From CAYREV01 sp964423345 (GTDB lineage: Bacteria > Bacteroidota > Rhodothermia > Balneolales > Balneolaceae), in contig CAYREV010000029.1 in the NCBI GenBank assembly GCA_964423345.1, forward strand, positions 1-27,666: DNA of 27,666 nt. Direction: 5' to 3'. The notes under the pieces are model-generated. The model was not told the origin of the DNA. It saw only the letters and a program-made list of their open reading frames with translations, and ran no database searches. Shown piece after piece: positions 15,307 through 23,311 of this stretch (position 1 is the stretch's first letter; each line of letters starts with the position of its first letter). A program made the position numbers and the translations under genes.

Positions 15307-16209
15307 ATGAATGCCCAGCCCACAACCGAACGGATTAAGCAGATTTCCGACACCAGTGAACACCGCAGCCGGCTCCTGTCCGGCCTGCCCGTCGAGGAGC
15401 ACCGCCTCAGCCTGGCCGGCATCTCCACGGCCGTGCTTTCCGGCGGCGAGGGCATCCCGCTCATACTGCTGCACGGCCCGGGAGAGAACTCGCTGTGGTG
15501 GATGCGGACCCTCCCGAAGCTCGTTGAAAACCACCGGGTGATCGTGCCCGACCTTCCCGGCCACGGCGAGACCTATTTTGGCGGAGAACCGGAGGCGGAA
15601 CGGGTTCTTCCCTGGCTCAGCGAGCTTATTGAACAGACCTGTCCCACGCCTCCCGTGCTGGTCGGCAACATCCTCGGGGGCTCCATAGCGGCGCGCTTTG
15701 CCATCCGCCACGGGCTGCAGATCCGCCGGCTGGTGCTGGTGGACTCCCTCGGCATCGGCAAGTTCAGGCCGGCCCTGAAATTCGCCTTCAGGCTGTTCCG
15801 CTTTATGGTCCGGCCCAACGAAAAGAACTACCACCGATTCATGCCGCAGTGCATGTACGATTATGACGGGCTTCGCGAAGCTATGGGAGAACGGTGGGAC
15901 CCCTTCCTGGCCTACAACCTGGAGTGCGCCCGCGACGACGACCGAAGCGCCGCCATGAAAGTGCTGATGAAAGAGCTCGGCACCCCGAAGATCCCCGACA
16001 AGGAGCTGGACGCCATCGAGGTGCCCACCGCCCTGATCTGGGGGCGCTACGACAAGGCCAACAAGCTCCGGATTGCCGAGGAGGCAAGCGGGAAGCATGG
16101 CTGGCCGCTGCACGTCATCGAAGATACCCGCGACGACCCCAAGCTGGAGCGCCCCGAAGCCTTCAACCGTGCGCTGCGGGATATACTGGAAGCCCCTTCC
16201 GCGCAGTAA
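15307..16209 (+). CDS. Alpha/beta-hydrolase fold protein lacking nucleophile Ser and catalytic His (probable pseudoenzyme)
   Basis: The 300-residue protein has a clear alpha/beta-hydrolase framework: oxyanion-hole strand LILLHGPGE, VIVPDLPGHGET, the nucleophile-elbow strand PPVLVGNILGGSIAARFA, the acid strand PTALIWGRYDK, and the last strand PLHVIEDTRDDPKLERPEAF. At the elbow the expected G-x-S-x-G reads G-N-I-L-G, so Ile122 (ATC at 15670) replaces the nucleophile. In the final loop the usual GH before (x)P.LERPEAF reads RD, so Asp276 replaces the catalytic His. Ser126 in GGSIA is one helical turn further on and is a less likely substitute. Loss of two triad members in an otherwise intact frame points to a ligand-binding or regulatory role. 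It lies between a TPR-LuxR regulator and a methyltransferase 49 bp downstream, probably as one operon. Confidence 0.88.
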   Translation: MNAQPTTERIKQISDTSEHRSRLLSGLPVEEHRLSLAGISTAVLSGGEGIPLILLHGPGENSLWWMRTLPKLVENHRVIVPDLPGHGETYFGGEPEAERVLPWLSELIEQTCPTPPVLVGNILGGSIAARFAIRHGLQIRRLVLVDSLGIGKFRPALKFAFRLFRFMVRPNEKNYHRFMPQCMYDYDGLREAMGERWDPFLAYNLECARDDDRSAAMKVLMKELGTPKIPDKELDAIEVPTALIWGRYDKANKLRIAEEASGKHGWPLHVIEDTRDDPKLERPEAFNRALRDILEAPSAQ

Positions 16210-16258
16210 CCCCGGGGGACCGAACACATATAACTTAAACAAACATACGGTGACCATT

Positions 16259-17061
16259 ATGAAAACTGAACCCACACTGCAATACGGCGATTCCTTCGGA
16301 ACCCAACCGCCCCAGAACTACGAACGGTACTTCGTGCCCGTCATAGGCGAACCCGTGGCCAAAGACCATATCCGCCTGGCCGAGCTGCGCGAGGGCGAAA
16401 AGGTGCTGGACGTTGCCTGCGGAACCGGCATCGTGGCCCGCCTGGCCCGCCAGAAGACCGGAGACGGCACCGTCACCGGGGTCGACATCAACCCGGGCAT
16501 GCTGGCGGTAGCCCGCTCCCTTACGGCGGACGGCTCCTTCGACTGGCATGAGGCGAGCGCGGAGGACCTGCCCCTCCCCGACGAGGCGTATGATGTGGTG
16601 CTGTGCCAGATGAGCCTGCAGTTTATGGAAGACAAAGACGCCGCCCTGCGGGAGATGCACCGCGTGCTGGCGCCCGGGGGACGCCTGGTGCTGAATGTGC
16701 CCGGCGCCTGCGGTGAAGTCTTCACCATCATGGCCGATGCCATGGAGCGGCATATCAGCCCCGAAGCCGGGGGTTTCGTGCGGGAGGTTTTTTCGCTGAA
16801 CGATCCCGGGGAGCTGGAACAGTTGGCAGCCGATGCGGGCTTTACGTCGGTGGACGTCCGCACCAAAACCAAGACCTTCAGCCTGCCCGAGCCCCGAAAA
16901 TTCCTCTGGCAGTACGTGCACTCCACGCCCATGGCCGGCGTGTTGTCCGAGATAAGCGAAGAGGTCAAAAAAGCCCTTGAGGAGGAAGTGGCAGGGCGAT
17001 GGGAGACTTTCGTAGACGACGGCGCCTTCCTCTACGAGCAGCCCGTCATCTTCCTGACGGC
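16259..17061 (+). CDS. Class I SAM-dependent methyltransferase (3' end lost in assembly gap)
   Basis: 267 codons are visible before the N-run. The Rossmann methyltransferase core shows motif I VLDVACGTG (residues 49-57), the acidic strand-2 end TGVDINPGM, motif II-like YDVVLCQMSLQF and LREMHRVLAPGGRLVLNV, as in Methyltransf_11/UbiE-like enzymes. The ATG at 16259 (MKTEPTLQYGDSFG) is preferred; the frame open from 16073 overlaps the hydrolase gene in another frame. The protein still seems to be in its C-terminal strand (QPVIFLT) at the gap, so only a few residues are likely missing. Acceptor substrate is unknown. Continuation of the frame through the Ns is artefactual. Confidence 0.87.
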
Positions 17062-17161
17062 NNNNNNNNNNNNNNNNNNNNNNNNNNNNNNNNNNNNNNN
17101 NNNNNNNNNNNNNNNNNNNNNNNNNNNNNNNNNNNNNNNNNNNNNNNNNNNNNNNNNNNNN
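17062..17161. other. Scaffold gap of 100 N
   Basis: Exactly 100 Ns, the conventional length for a gap of unknown size. It separates the 3' end of the methyltransferase (+) from the 3' end of the outer-membrane receptor (-). Both genes are truncated by it, and frames crossing it are not real. Confidence 0.98.
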
Positions 17162-19540
17162 CACAGCATTTATCTCATCCTTGCCGAAATTCCATGTGAA
17201 GGAGAGCCTGATGACCCGGCTGTGAAAATCATATTTCATAAATGAATTCAAGCCGGCTTCGGGCACGTCAGCATAGGCCCTCCATAAATTCGTATGGAGG
17301 ATATCATCCATGGAAAGCCGCAGCGTGCCCTGCCCCCCGCCAACCTTTTTCTGAATACCGGCATTCAGCGATCCCTGTGGCCTGAACTCCATAATACCCC
17401 AAACAGTTTTTGATATATAATTTCCTGAGACCTCGACAGAAACCTCCCTGGGCAGCTCAATGCTGTTGGTAATATTTGCCGTCAGTCCCGCCACACTCTG
17501 GGTGACATTATTTTGCAGGTAGGCGGTCTTAAAGGTCTGGTACCTGCCCGTTACGTTGGTTTGTATCTGCCACCACGGGGCGGGCTCCAGCGGCACGCTC
17601 GTGGTGAGCGCCCAGGTCTGCAAATAGTCCAGATTCCGGGTGCTGAAGCTCTGCTCATTGGTTTCGGGATTCACTTCGGGTTGAAAACTACCGATCTCAT
17701 CCCTGCTATAGCTGTACTGCAGGGAAACCAGCCAGGTCTTGCGCTGGAAATCCAATTTAAGTCCGTCCGATACGGCCGATTTCAAGTCTGAATTCCCGGA
17801 AAGAAACGTTTTCGGATCTACAAAAAAGACAAAGGGAGCCAGATCCATAAAAGTCGGCCGCGTTATTCTCCGGGTATAGGAAATTCCGATACTATTTTCT
17901 TTCGGCAGTTCTTTTTTGATAAACAAACTGGGAAACAGAAACCCCCTTTGCCGCTCGACAAGCCCCTGTTTCGAAGGGGTACTCAGATACATGTCGGTAT
18001 ATTCATAGCGAAGTCCCCCATTAACCTGCAGGTCATCGGCCGGACTCCATTGCCCGGAGAGATAGCCCGCCCCGATCTTTTCGGTAAAATCGGCTTCATT
18101 GGTATAGGTGGTATTGAGTATCCATTCCCCATTGATCCTGTCTGAAACCCTGACTTCATTATAAAAATTGGACAGAGACCCCTTGATTCCTGTTTCAATC
18201 GAAAATTTTTCTGTCAGTTCATGCCGGTAGTCCAACCGGCCTACCCAGATGTCGAGCGGGGTCTTTTTTTCCACATCAATCTCCTCCTTCCCCATCAGGC
18301 TTTGATTTCCCTCCACAAAGGTATTCTGGTAAAACGAGGGGTTGTCACCTTTATAGTAAATATAATCCAAATCCATGCTCAGACTGCTGTTTGCACTAAA
18401 GGAATGATCCACGCTTGCATTGAAAAGGGCCCTTCTCCTCAGGTTGGTTTCGTTAACCACCATTTCGGCAGACAAGGTAGAGTCCGGCCCCAGCCTTTGA
18501 TAATTGTCGGACAGATCCCGGGTTTCCCATCTTCTTTGGTAGCCGGTCAACAGCACGCCCACCGTAGTCTTCCCCGTTAAATCGTACTCCATCCCAACCC
18601 TTGCATTTTGAACTCCAATGGTCGGACGTCTTCGATTGTTACTCCTGATGATCTCCGTAAATCCCTGCTGATGCAGTGTTCGCTCATTATCCCAGATCTG
18701 TTCGTTCCGGTCGTAGCTGATGGAGTAGTTCACAAAGAAACCCATTTTCTTTCCCCGGCGGCTGAAATAACCATTTGCCCCGAGATTTTCTGCCCAGTTG
18801 TAGCCTGCATTTCCTCCCACCGTGCCGGTATATCCCATATCGACCTGCTCCTTCATTTTGATATTGATCATACCGGCATCCCCTTCGGCTTCATACTTGG
18901 CGGGGGGCGTGGTTATCAGCTCAATCTGTTCCACATTCGCCGCACTCATCCCATTCAGCATCTGAATTACGGCATCGGCCGAGAGCCTTACCACCTTTCC
19001 GTTCATCATCACACGCACACCTGTTTTCCCGTTCATGGAGATGGTGTTGCTCTGGCGGTTGAGCTGTATACCCGGCGACTTCTCCAGCACTTCCAGTATA
19101 CTCCTCCCGGACGAGGTGATTTGCTGCTGCACATTGACCACCAGGCGGTCGACCTGCTGCTCAAACAACGGGCGACGCGCCGTGACAGCCACCGCGTCCA
19201 TCTGTTCTAGGGATTCTTTCAATGTGACCGTATCCAGATTAACCACTGCCTGATCCGTTTCAAATTCAGGCAGGAATTCCTTCTCAAATCCCACCATGGA
19301 GACCGACACGATATAGCTGCCGCGTGAAATTTTCTCAAAACGGTAGATCCCCGCCTCATTGGCTACGGCCCCTTTGACCAGAGATGAATCGGAAGGATTT
19401 AACAACAATACGGTTGCGGCCGTCAGAGCATCGCCATTTGAATCAACTACGTTTCCGGTTATGGTTGTCTGGGCTACTCCAATGCCGGCTTGAGCAAGAA
19501 GCAAACTTACAAGAACCATCCCTGCCTTTGGTAGTGTCAT
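17162..19540 (-). CDS. Outer-membrane beta-barrel receptor (TonB-dependent receptor-like, OMP_b-brl_3 family), C-terminus lost in gap
   Basis: 793 codons are visible. In order there is a signal peptide (MTLPKAGMVLVSLLLAQAG, cleavage near VAQ) and a CarboxypepD_reg-like domain (about 25-110, ITGNVVDSNGDALTAATVLLL). A plug domain follows (about 120-225, with GRSILEVLEKSPGIQL, GKTGVRVMMNGK and NVEQIELITTPPAKYEAEGDAGMINI), then a long beta-barrel with aromatic alternating strands. The last visible strand, VIRLSFTWNFGKDEINAV, is close to the usual C-terminus, so perhaps 10-30 residues are missing. The type is the OMP_b-brl_3 receptor family rather than SusC; no SusD partner is present. The ligand is unknown. 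A 10-bp inverted repeat (19613-19637) lies 73 bp upstream of the start, and a Crp/Fnr regulator follows upstream on the same strand. Confidence 0.9.
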
Positions 19541-19612
19541 AGTGATTATGCCTTATTATGCTAATAGCAGCTTCAGCATGTATGTTTAGTTTTCACATAG
19601 ATGTAAAGACTT

Positions 19613-19637
19613 AATTAAATTCGAGTGGAATTTAATT
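19613..19637. promoter_or_regulatory. Operator-like perfect inverted repeat upstream of the receptor gene
   Basis: Arms AATTAAATTC (19613-19622) and GAATTTAATT (19628-19637) are perfect 10-bp complements around the 5-nt spacer GAGTG. It lies 73-97 bp upstream of the receptor ATG at 19540. The form suggests a dimeric regulator site. The neighbouring Crp/Fnr protein is one candidate, but its family usually recognises TTGA/TGTGA half-sites, so the assignment is open. Confidence 0.5.
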
Positions 19638-19811
19638 TTAGAAGTTGAACCTGTGTCGGTACGACCATCAATTTTTAAAAGAGAAGCTTGCCAGGTAGCG
19701 TTTTATCCACTCCCCGTCGCCAAGGCCCATCCAAAGTGTTGTTTTGCATAACCTTAACGATAAATCAGATAATTTCCAATTGGCGGATTCCCTTTATGGA
19801 ACCTTTTTGGC

Positions 19812-20387
19812 CTACCGGCTTAGCTGCCCCCGTACCCGGCTCAGGGTCTCCGGGCTGATACCCAGGTAGGAGGCCACCAGGTGCAGGGGCACCCGGTTGA
19901 GGAACTCCGGATTTTGCTCCATCAGGCGGGTGTACTTTTCCTCGGCCGTCCTCCCCAGGGCGTTTTCCACCCGCTGCTGCAGGGCCACATAGGCATTCTG
20001 AAAGATGATACGGGTATAGGTTTCGTAGGCGGGAATCTTCTCGAGCAGCATTTCCTGGCTTTCCTGCTCGATAAGCAGCAGGCTGCTATCCTCCATCACC
20101 TCTATGTTCAGGGTGGAGGGCGTACCGGTCAGAAAACTCTGCAGGTCGGCGATCCACCATCCCTCAAATCCGAACTGCATGACCTGCTGGTTGCCCTTTT
20201 GGTCGATGGAGTAGGAGAACAGCGCCCCCTTTTCGATAAAGGCGATGCTGCGGCACACCTCTCCCTCCTGCAGCAGGAACTGCCGCTTTTTCATTCGCCG
20301 GGGACGTATATGGTCGCGGCAAAGCTGCCACTCCTCCTCGGAAAGGGAGACATGCTCACGGATACTTTGAAGAAGCAGATCGGACAT
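19812..20387 (-). CDS. Crp/Fnr-family transcriptional regulator
   Basis: The 191-residue regulator has an N-terminal cyclic-nucleotide-binding-like beta-roll (about 20-115, KRQFLLQEGEVCRSIAFIEKGALFSY and WWIADLQSFLTGTPS), a dimer helix, and a C-terminal winged HTH (about 140-191) with VPLHLVASYLGISPETLSRVR as recognition region. There is no Cys cluster for an FeS centre. The phosphate-binding cassette of true CRP (RxxE.FGE.AL.....R.A) is not recognisable, so the ligand is unlikely to be cAMP in the usual way. This is the common short Bacteroidota subtype. Targets are unknown; the receptor gene downstream (271-bp spacer, same strand) and the YceI gene upstream are neighbours. Confidence 0.92.
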   Translation of the reverse strand: MSDLLLQSIREHVSLSEEEWQLCRDHIRPRRMKKRQFLLQEGEVCRSIAFIEKGALFSYSIDQKGNQQVMQFGFEGWWIADLQSFLTGTPSTLNIEVMEDSSLLLIEQESQEMLLEKIPAYETYTRIIFQNAYVALQQRVENALGRTAEEKYTRLMEQNPEFLNRVPLHLVASYLGISPETLSRVRGQLSR

Positions 20388-20445
20388 AAGCCTGTTTTTG
20401 CTCCAAGGTATCGGTTTGGATAGATATTATCCATTGATAAGGCCC

Positions 20446-20480
20446 AAAATAAAAACGGATACCCCGTTTGGGATATCCGC
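20446..20480 (-). terminator. Intrinsic terminator of the YceI gene
   Basis: Read on the - strand, CGGATA.CCC / GGG.TATCCG pairs around an AAAC loop and is followed by TTTTTATTTT. It lies about 30 bp past the YceI stop at 20510 and isolates that gene from the Crp/Fnr gene. Confidence 0.85.
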
Positions 20481-20509
20481 TTTGCTTTCCTTCAGAATCA
20501 CGCCTTCGG

Positions 20510-21049
20510 TTACTGCTGCACGAGCTGGATATTCAGCTGCAGCTTTATGGTATCGCCTACAACCACATTTCCGGCTTCGGTTACGGCATCCCAGGTAAGG
20601 CCGAACTCCTTGCGGTTAATGGTTCCGGACACTTCAAAACCCGCCTTGGTGTTTCCGTAGGGGTCTTCAACCGTGCCTCCGTGTACAACATCCAGGGTAA
20701 CCGTCTTGGTTACGTCGCGGATGGTGAGGTCGCCGGTCATTTTGTACTCTCCTTCTCCCACCTTTTCAATAGCGGTGGATTCAAAACTCAGGCGCGGGTG
20801 CTCTTCCGCATTGAAAAAATCATCGGATTTCAGGTGGGTGTCGCGGTCTTCGTTATTGGTGGATATGCTGTCGATATCGGCCGTAAAAGAGGCATGTGCC
20901 TGCTCAAAGCTATCTCCTTCCGTTTCCAGCTGTCCCTCGAAAGAACCGAAGCTTCCGGTTACCGTCGAAATCACCAGGTGCTTCACTTTGAATTGCACCT
21001 CCGAATGGGTGGGATCAATTTTCCATAATGTTTGGGTCGTGGTAGTCAT
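20510..21049 (-). CDS. YceI family protein (lipocalin-like polyisoprenoid-binding fold)
   Basis: The 179-residue single YceI domain has WKIDPTHSEVQFKVKHLVISTVTGSF at the N-terminus, DSISTNNEDRDTHLKSDDFFNAEEHPRLSF (the hallmark RD.HL.S.DFF), LTIRDVTKTVTLDV, and NRKEFGLTWDAVTEAGNVVVGD near the C-terminus. The family forms an extended lipocalin-like barrel that binds isoprenoid or other lipid chains. No signal peptide is present, so this member is cytoplasmic. It is monocistronic with its own terminator. The divergent spacer upstream holds a cluster of TGACA/TGTCA half-sites (21117-21151), suggesting a dedicated regulator. Confidence 0.94.
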   Translation of the reverse strand: MTTTTQTLWKIDPTHSEVQFKVKHLVISTVTGSFGSFEGQLETEGDSFEQAHASFTADIDSISTNNEDRDTHLKSDDFFNAEEHPRLSFESTAIEKVGEGEYKMTGDLTIRDVTKTVTLDVVHGGTVEDPYGNTKAGFEVSGTINRKEFGLTWDAVTEAGNVVVGDTIKLQLNIQLVQQ

Positions 21050-21116
21050 GACAATTTAGTTTAATGTTAAACAAATAGTGTGCGGCTAACATATCATCCT
21101 CTTTTCACGAGTGCAT

Positions 21117-21151
21117 TGACATATGACAGGAAATGACATTGACAAATGTCA
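21117..21151. promoter_or_regulatory. Cluster of TGACA half-sites with a near-perfect palindrome
   Basis: Within 35 bp there are four TGACA (21117, 21124, 21134, 21140) and one TGTCA (21147). The last pair forms ATTGACA-AA-TGTCAAT (21138-21153 region), a 7-bp inverted repeat with a 2-nt spacer. It lies about 70-100 bp upstream of YceI and about 190 bp from the divergent secreted-protein gene, so it could regulate either. Confidence 0.5.
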
Positions 21152-21338
21152 ATTTTTGGGAAAGGGGTTGCCGGTCCCGGGAGATGGGCCATTGTTAAAA
21201 ACTACCAAACATAATTAATAATTTATACGTAATTAGTTGTTTTTTAATGGTATACTGATACATTAAAATCTCTCCAAGAAAAAGAGAAAGATTTGGCAAG
21301 AGATAAAACAACCCAACAAACAAAATGAGGGATTAGCT

Positions 21339-21911
21339 ATGAAAAGTATAACATCACTTATCGTACTCTGTCTGATGATGACGTTGAGCCTGTCGGCCCA
21401 AGAGTCGTCCATGGACAGCAAAAAAGCCAAGATCAAAAGCGCCATGAGTGCCGCACCCGCATCCATTGCGGAAAATGCCACCATCATGGACTGGCCGGCA
21501 TCCGAAGACGGGGAAATGACCCTGCTCCGGGAAGGAACCAACGCCTTCACCTGCCTGCCCGACATGCCCGCCACATCCGGCAACGACCCGATGTGCCTGG
21601 ACGATCCCTGGTTGAAATGGGCCGACGCCTGGATGAACAAGAAAGAATTTAAGGCGGAAAAGATGGGCTTCGGATACATGCTGCAGGGCGGATCGCCTGA
21701 AAGCAATACGGATCCCTACGCGGAAGGTCCGACCGACGACAACGAATGGATTACGGACCCCGTGCCTCACCTGATGATCCTGGTGCCCGACAACAGCATG
21801 CTGAAGGGACTGCCTACTTCTCCCGACCAGGGCGGACCGTGGGTAATGTGGAAGGGTACTCCCTACGTGCATATCATGGCCCCAATGCCGAAGCATACGC
21901 CGAAGTATTAG
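21339..21911 (+). CDS. Secreted protein of unknown function
   Basis: The 190-residue protein starts with a signal peptide (MKSITSLIVLCLMMTLSLSA, cleavage before QESS). The mature part has no transmembrane segment. Striking features are AAPASIAENATIMDWPASEDGEM, LREGTNAFTCLPDMPATSGNDPMC, a lone pair of Cys (FTCLPD and DPMCLD) that could form a disulfide, GFGYMLQGGSPESNTDPYA, PHLMILVPDNSMLKGLP, and GGPWVMWKGTPYVHIM near the C-terminus. The pattern, rich in Trp, Pro, Met and Gly, feels like a conserved uncharacterised family seen across environmental bacteria, but I cannot name a domain. GAGGG about 8 nt before the ATG fits a ribosome site. A perfect hairpin lies 35 bp after the stop. Confidence 0.85.
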   Translation: MKSITSLIVLCLMMTLSLSAQESSMDSKKAKIKSAMSAAPASIAENATIMDWPASEDGEMTLLREGTNAFTCLPDMPATSGNDPMCLDDPWLKWADAWMNKKEFKAEKMGFGYMLQGGSPESNTDPYAEGPTDDNEWITDPVPHLMILVPDNSMLKGLPTSPDQGGPWVMWKGTPYVHIMAPMPKHTPKY

Positions 21912-21945
21912 CATCGGATTTTAAAATTTGAAGCAGCTTTACAAC

Positions 21946-21974
21946 TGATGCCATCGCTTCCGGCGATGGCATCA
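21946..21974. terminator. Perfect 12-bp hairpin between convergent genes
   Basis: TGATGCCATCGC (21946-21957) pairs perfectly with GCGATGGCATCA (21963-21974) around TTCCG. The T-tract is poor on both strands, so it may be a weak terminator or an mRNA 3'-end stabiliser for the secreted-protein gene. Confidence 0.6.
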
Positions 21975-22043
21975 CTGCGTTTAAGGATATGTGAGGGGAT
22001 TATCTCCTTATGAACGCACCTGGCAGGTGTGTGGTGAGGTGTT

Positions 22044-23129
22044 CTATTTTTTTGTAAAGCGGGCTACATCCAGCTCTTCGGGGATGGAATCGCCACCGGT
22101 GAGGTGGCCGGCCAGCAGGCGAGCCACGTAATGGGAAAAGAGCAGTCCCTTGGAGTTCATGCCGGTATAGACCAGCAGCTTTTCGTTCTCCGGATGGCGG
22201 CCGATGACGGGCAGGCGGTTTTGGGTGGTCACCCGTACCCCGGCCAGCTGCTCTTTCCTGCTGACCCTGCCGGCCACGCCGGGCAGCATCAGCTCGAGTT
22301 TGCCCCGGATGGTTTCATAGGCCTCCCCGGTGGTCTCCAGACCCTCAAAATCGTGTTCATAGGTGGAGCCGACCACCAGTCCCCGCGCTCCCCGCCGCAT
22401 GCAGTAGCCGCGGGCCGAGACGGCATGCTCCCAGTCCAAATCCTCGTCGGCCTCAAAGTGCACAATCTGTCCCTTTACCCCCTCCAGCGGCAGCTCCGAC
22501 CACTCCTCGAAGGCAGGCGTCCAGTGCCCCGCCGCTATAATAAGATGGCCGGCGGACACCTCCTCCCCCTCAAACTGAATGGCATATCCGTCGCCTTCGA
22601 CCCGGTACTCTGCCTGCTCGTATCGGCAGTCCACCCCCCGCTCGCGCAGGTAGCGGCGGTAGGTATTCAGGTAGCGGTCCACATACACCGTGAAGCCGCA
22701 CTCCACGAGGAGCCCCCCGCGGTTGGGCGCCAGCCGGGGATTGAAATCCTTCATCTCCTTTTCATCCATCCACCGTATCCACCCCTCCGGCCAGTCGTAC
22801 TTGTCGATCGCCCTCCGGAAGCTCTCGGCCAGCTTCTCCGTAATGGCGGGCCGCGCCACGCCGCTGTCAGATATAAGATCGACCTTCCCGTTGAAGTCGG
22901 CCAGCCGCTCCACCTGCTCCCGCAGGGCGCCGTAGCACTGCTCGGCCCTCCAGCCCAGCTTGGCCCGCCGTCCCGTGGCGGGATTCACCAGGGCCGCCGG
23001 GGCCCCGGGCGCGTTTTCGGAAACATGGGGGTCGACCAGCAGGATCTTCCACCCCCATTGGTTGAGTTCGTTGGCCAGGGCGGTACCGCAGATGCCCGCC
23101 CCGAAGATAGCGGCGTCGTAGTGATTCAT
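22044..23129 (-). CDS. FAD-dependent oxidoreductase of the DAO (D-amino acid oxidase/MnmC C-domain-like) family
   Basis: The 361-residue protein begins with a Rossmann FAD-binding motif DAAIFGAGICGTALANELNQWGWKILLVD (GxGxxG plus an acidic end to strand 2). It then has the DAO-type GAPAALVNPATGRRAKLGWRAEQCY loop, an internal LIIAAGHWTP motif, and a C-terminal RVTTQNRLPVIGRHPE...VYTGMNSKGLLFSHY that closes the flavin site. The overall layout resembles glycine oxidase/MnmC(o). Amine oxidation with FAD is the expected chemistry; the substrate is not predictable, and no methyltransferase half of MnmC is attached. It is divergent from the beta-propeller gene (182-bp spacer). Confidence 0.88.
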   Translation of the reverse strand: MNHYDAAIFGAGICGTALANELNQWGWKILLVDPHVSENAPGAPAALVNPATGRRAKLGWRAEQCYGALREQVERLADFNGKVDLISDSGVARPAITEKLAESFRRAIDKYDWPEGWIRWMDEKEMKDFNPRLAPNRGGLLVECGFTVYVDRYLNTYRRYLRERGVDCRYEQAEYRVEGDGYAIQFEGEEVSAGHLIIAAGHWTPAFEEWSELPLEGVKGQIVHFEADEDLDWEHAVSARGYCMRRGARGLVVGSTYEHDFEGLETTGEAYETIRGKLELMLPGVAGRVSRKEQLAGVRVTTQNRLPVIGRHPENEKLLVYTGMNSKGLLFSHYVARLLAGHLTGGDSIPEELDVARFTKK

Positions 23130-23311
23130 TTCCGTTCGTTACATTCAAAATTAACAGCAGCAATCAGAAGGTATGAAGTATTCTTTAAAAGCCCACATCT
23201 GTGAGATCGTATCCATCCCCTGCATCCGTGATCCGGTAAGCGCCCTTTATTTTTTGAAATTTTTCTATATACTTGCATTTAACCTGTTACCGCTCATCAA
23301 ATGTTGATGCC

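Noticed and set aside
16073..17245. Apparent 390-residue methyltransferase fusion crossing the N-run
   Set aside because: The frame passes through 100 Ns and starts inside the hydrolase gene; the real gene starts at 16259 and is visible only to 17061.
16235..19540. Apparent 1101-residue receptor extending past the N-run
   Set aside because: The part beyond the gap is antisense to the methyltransferase; the receptor sequence is only supported from 17162.
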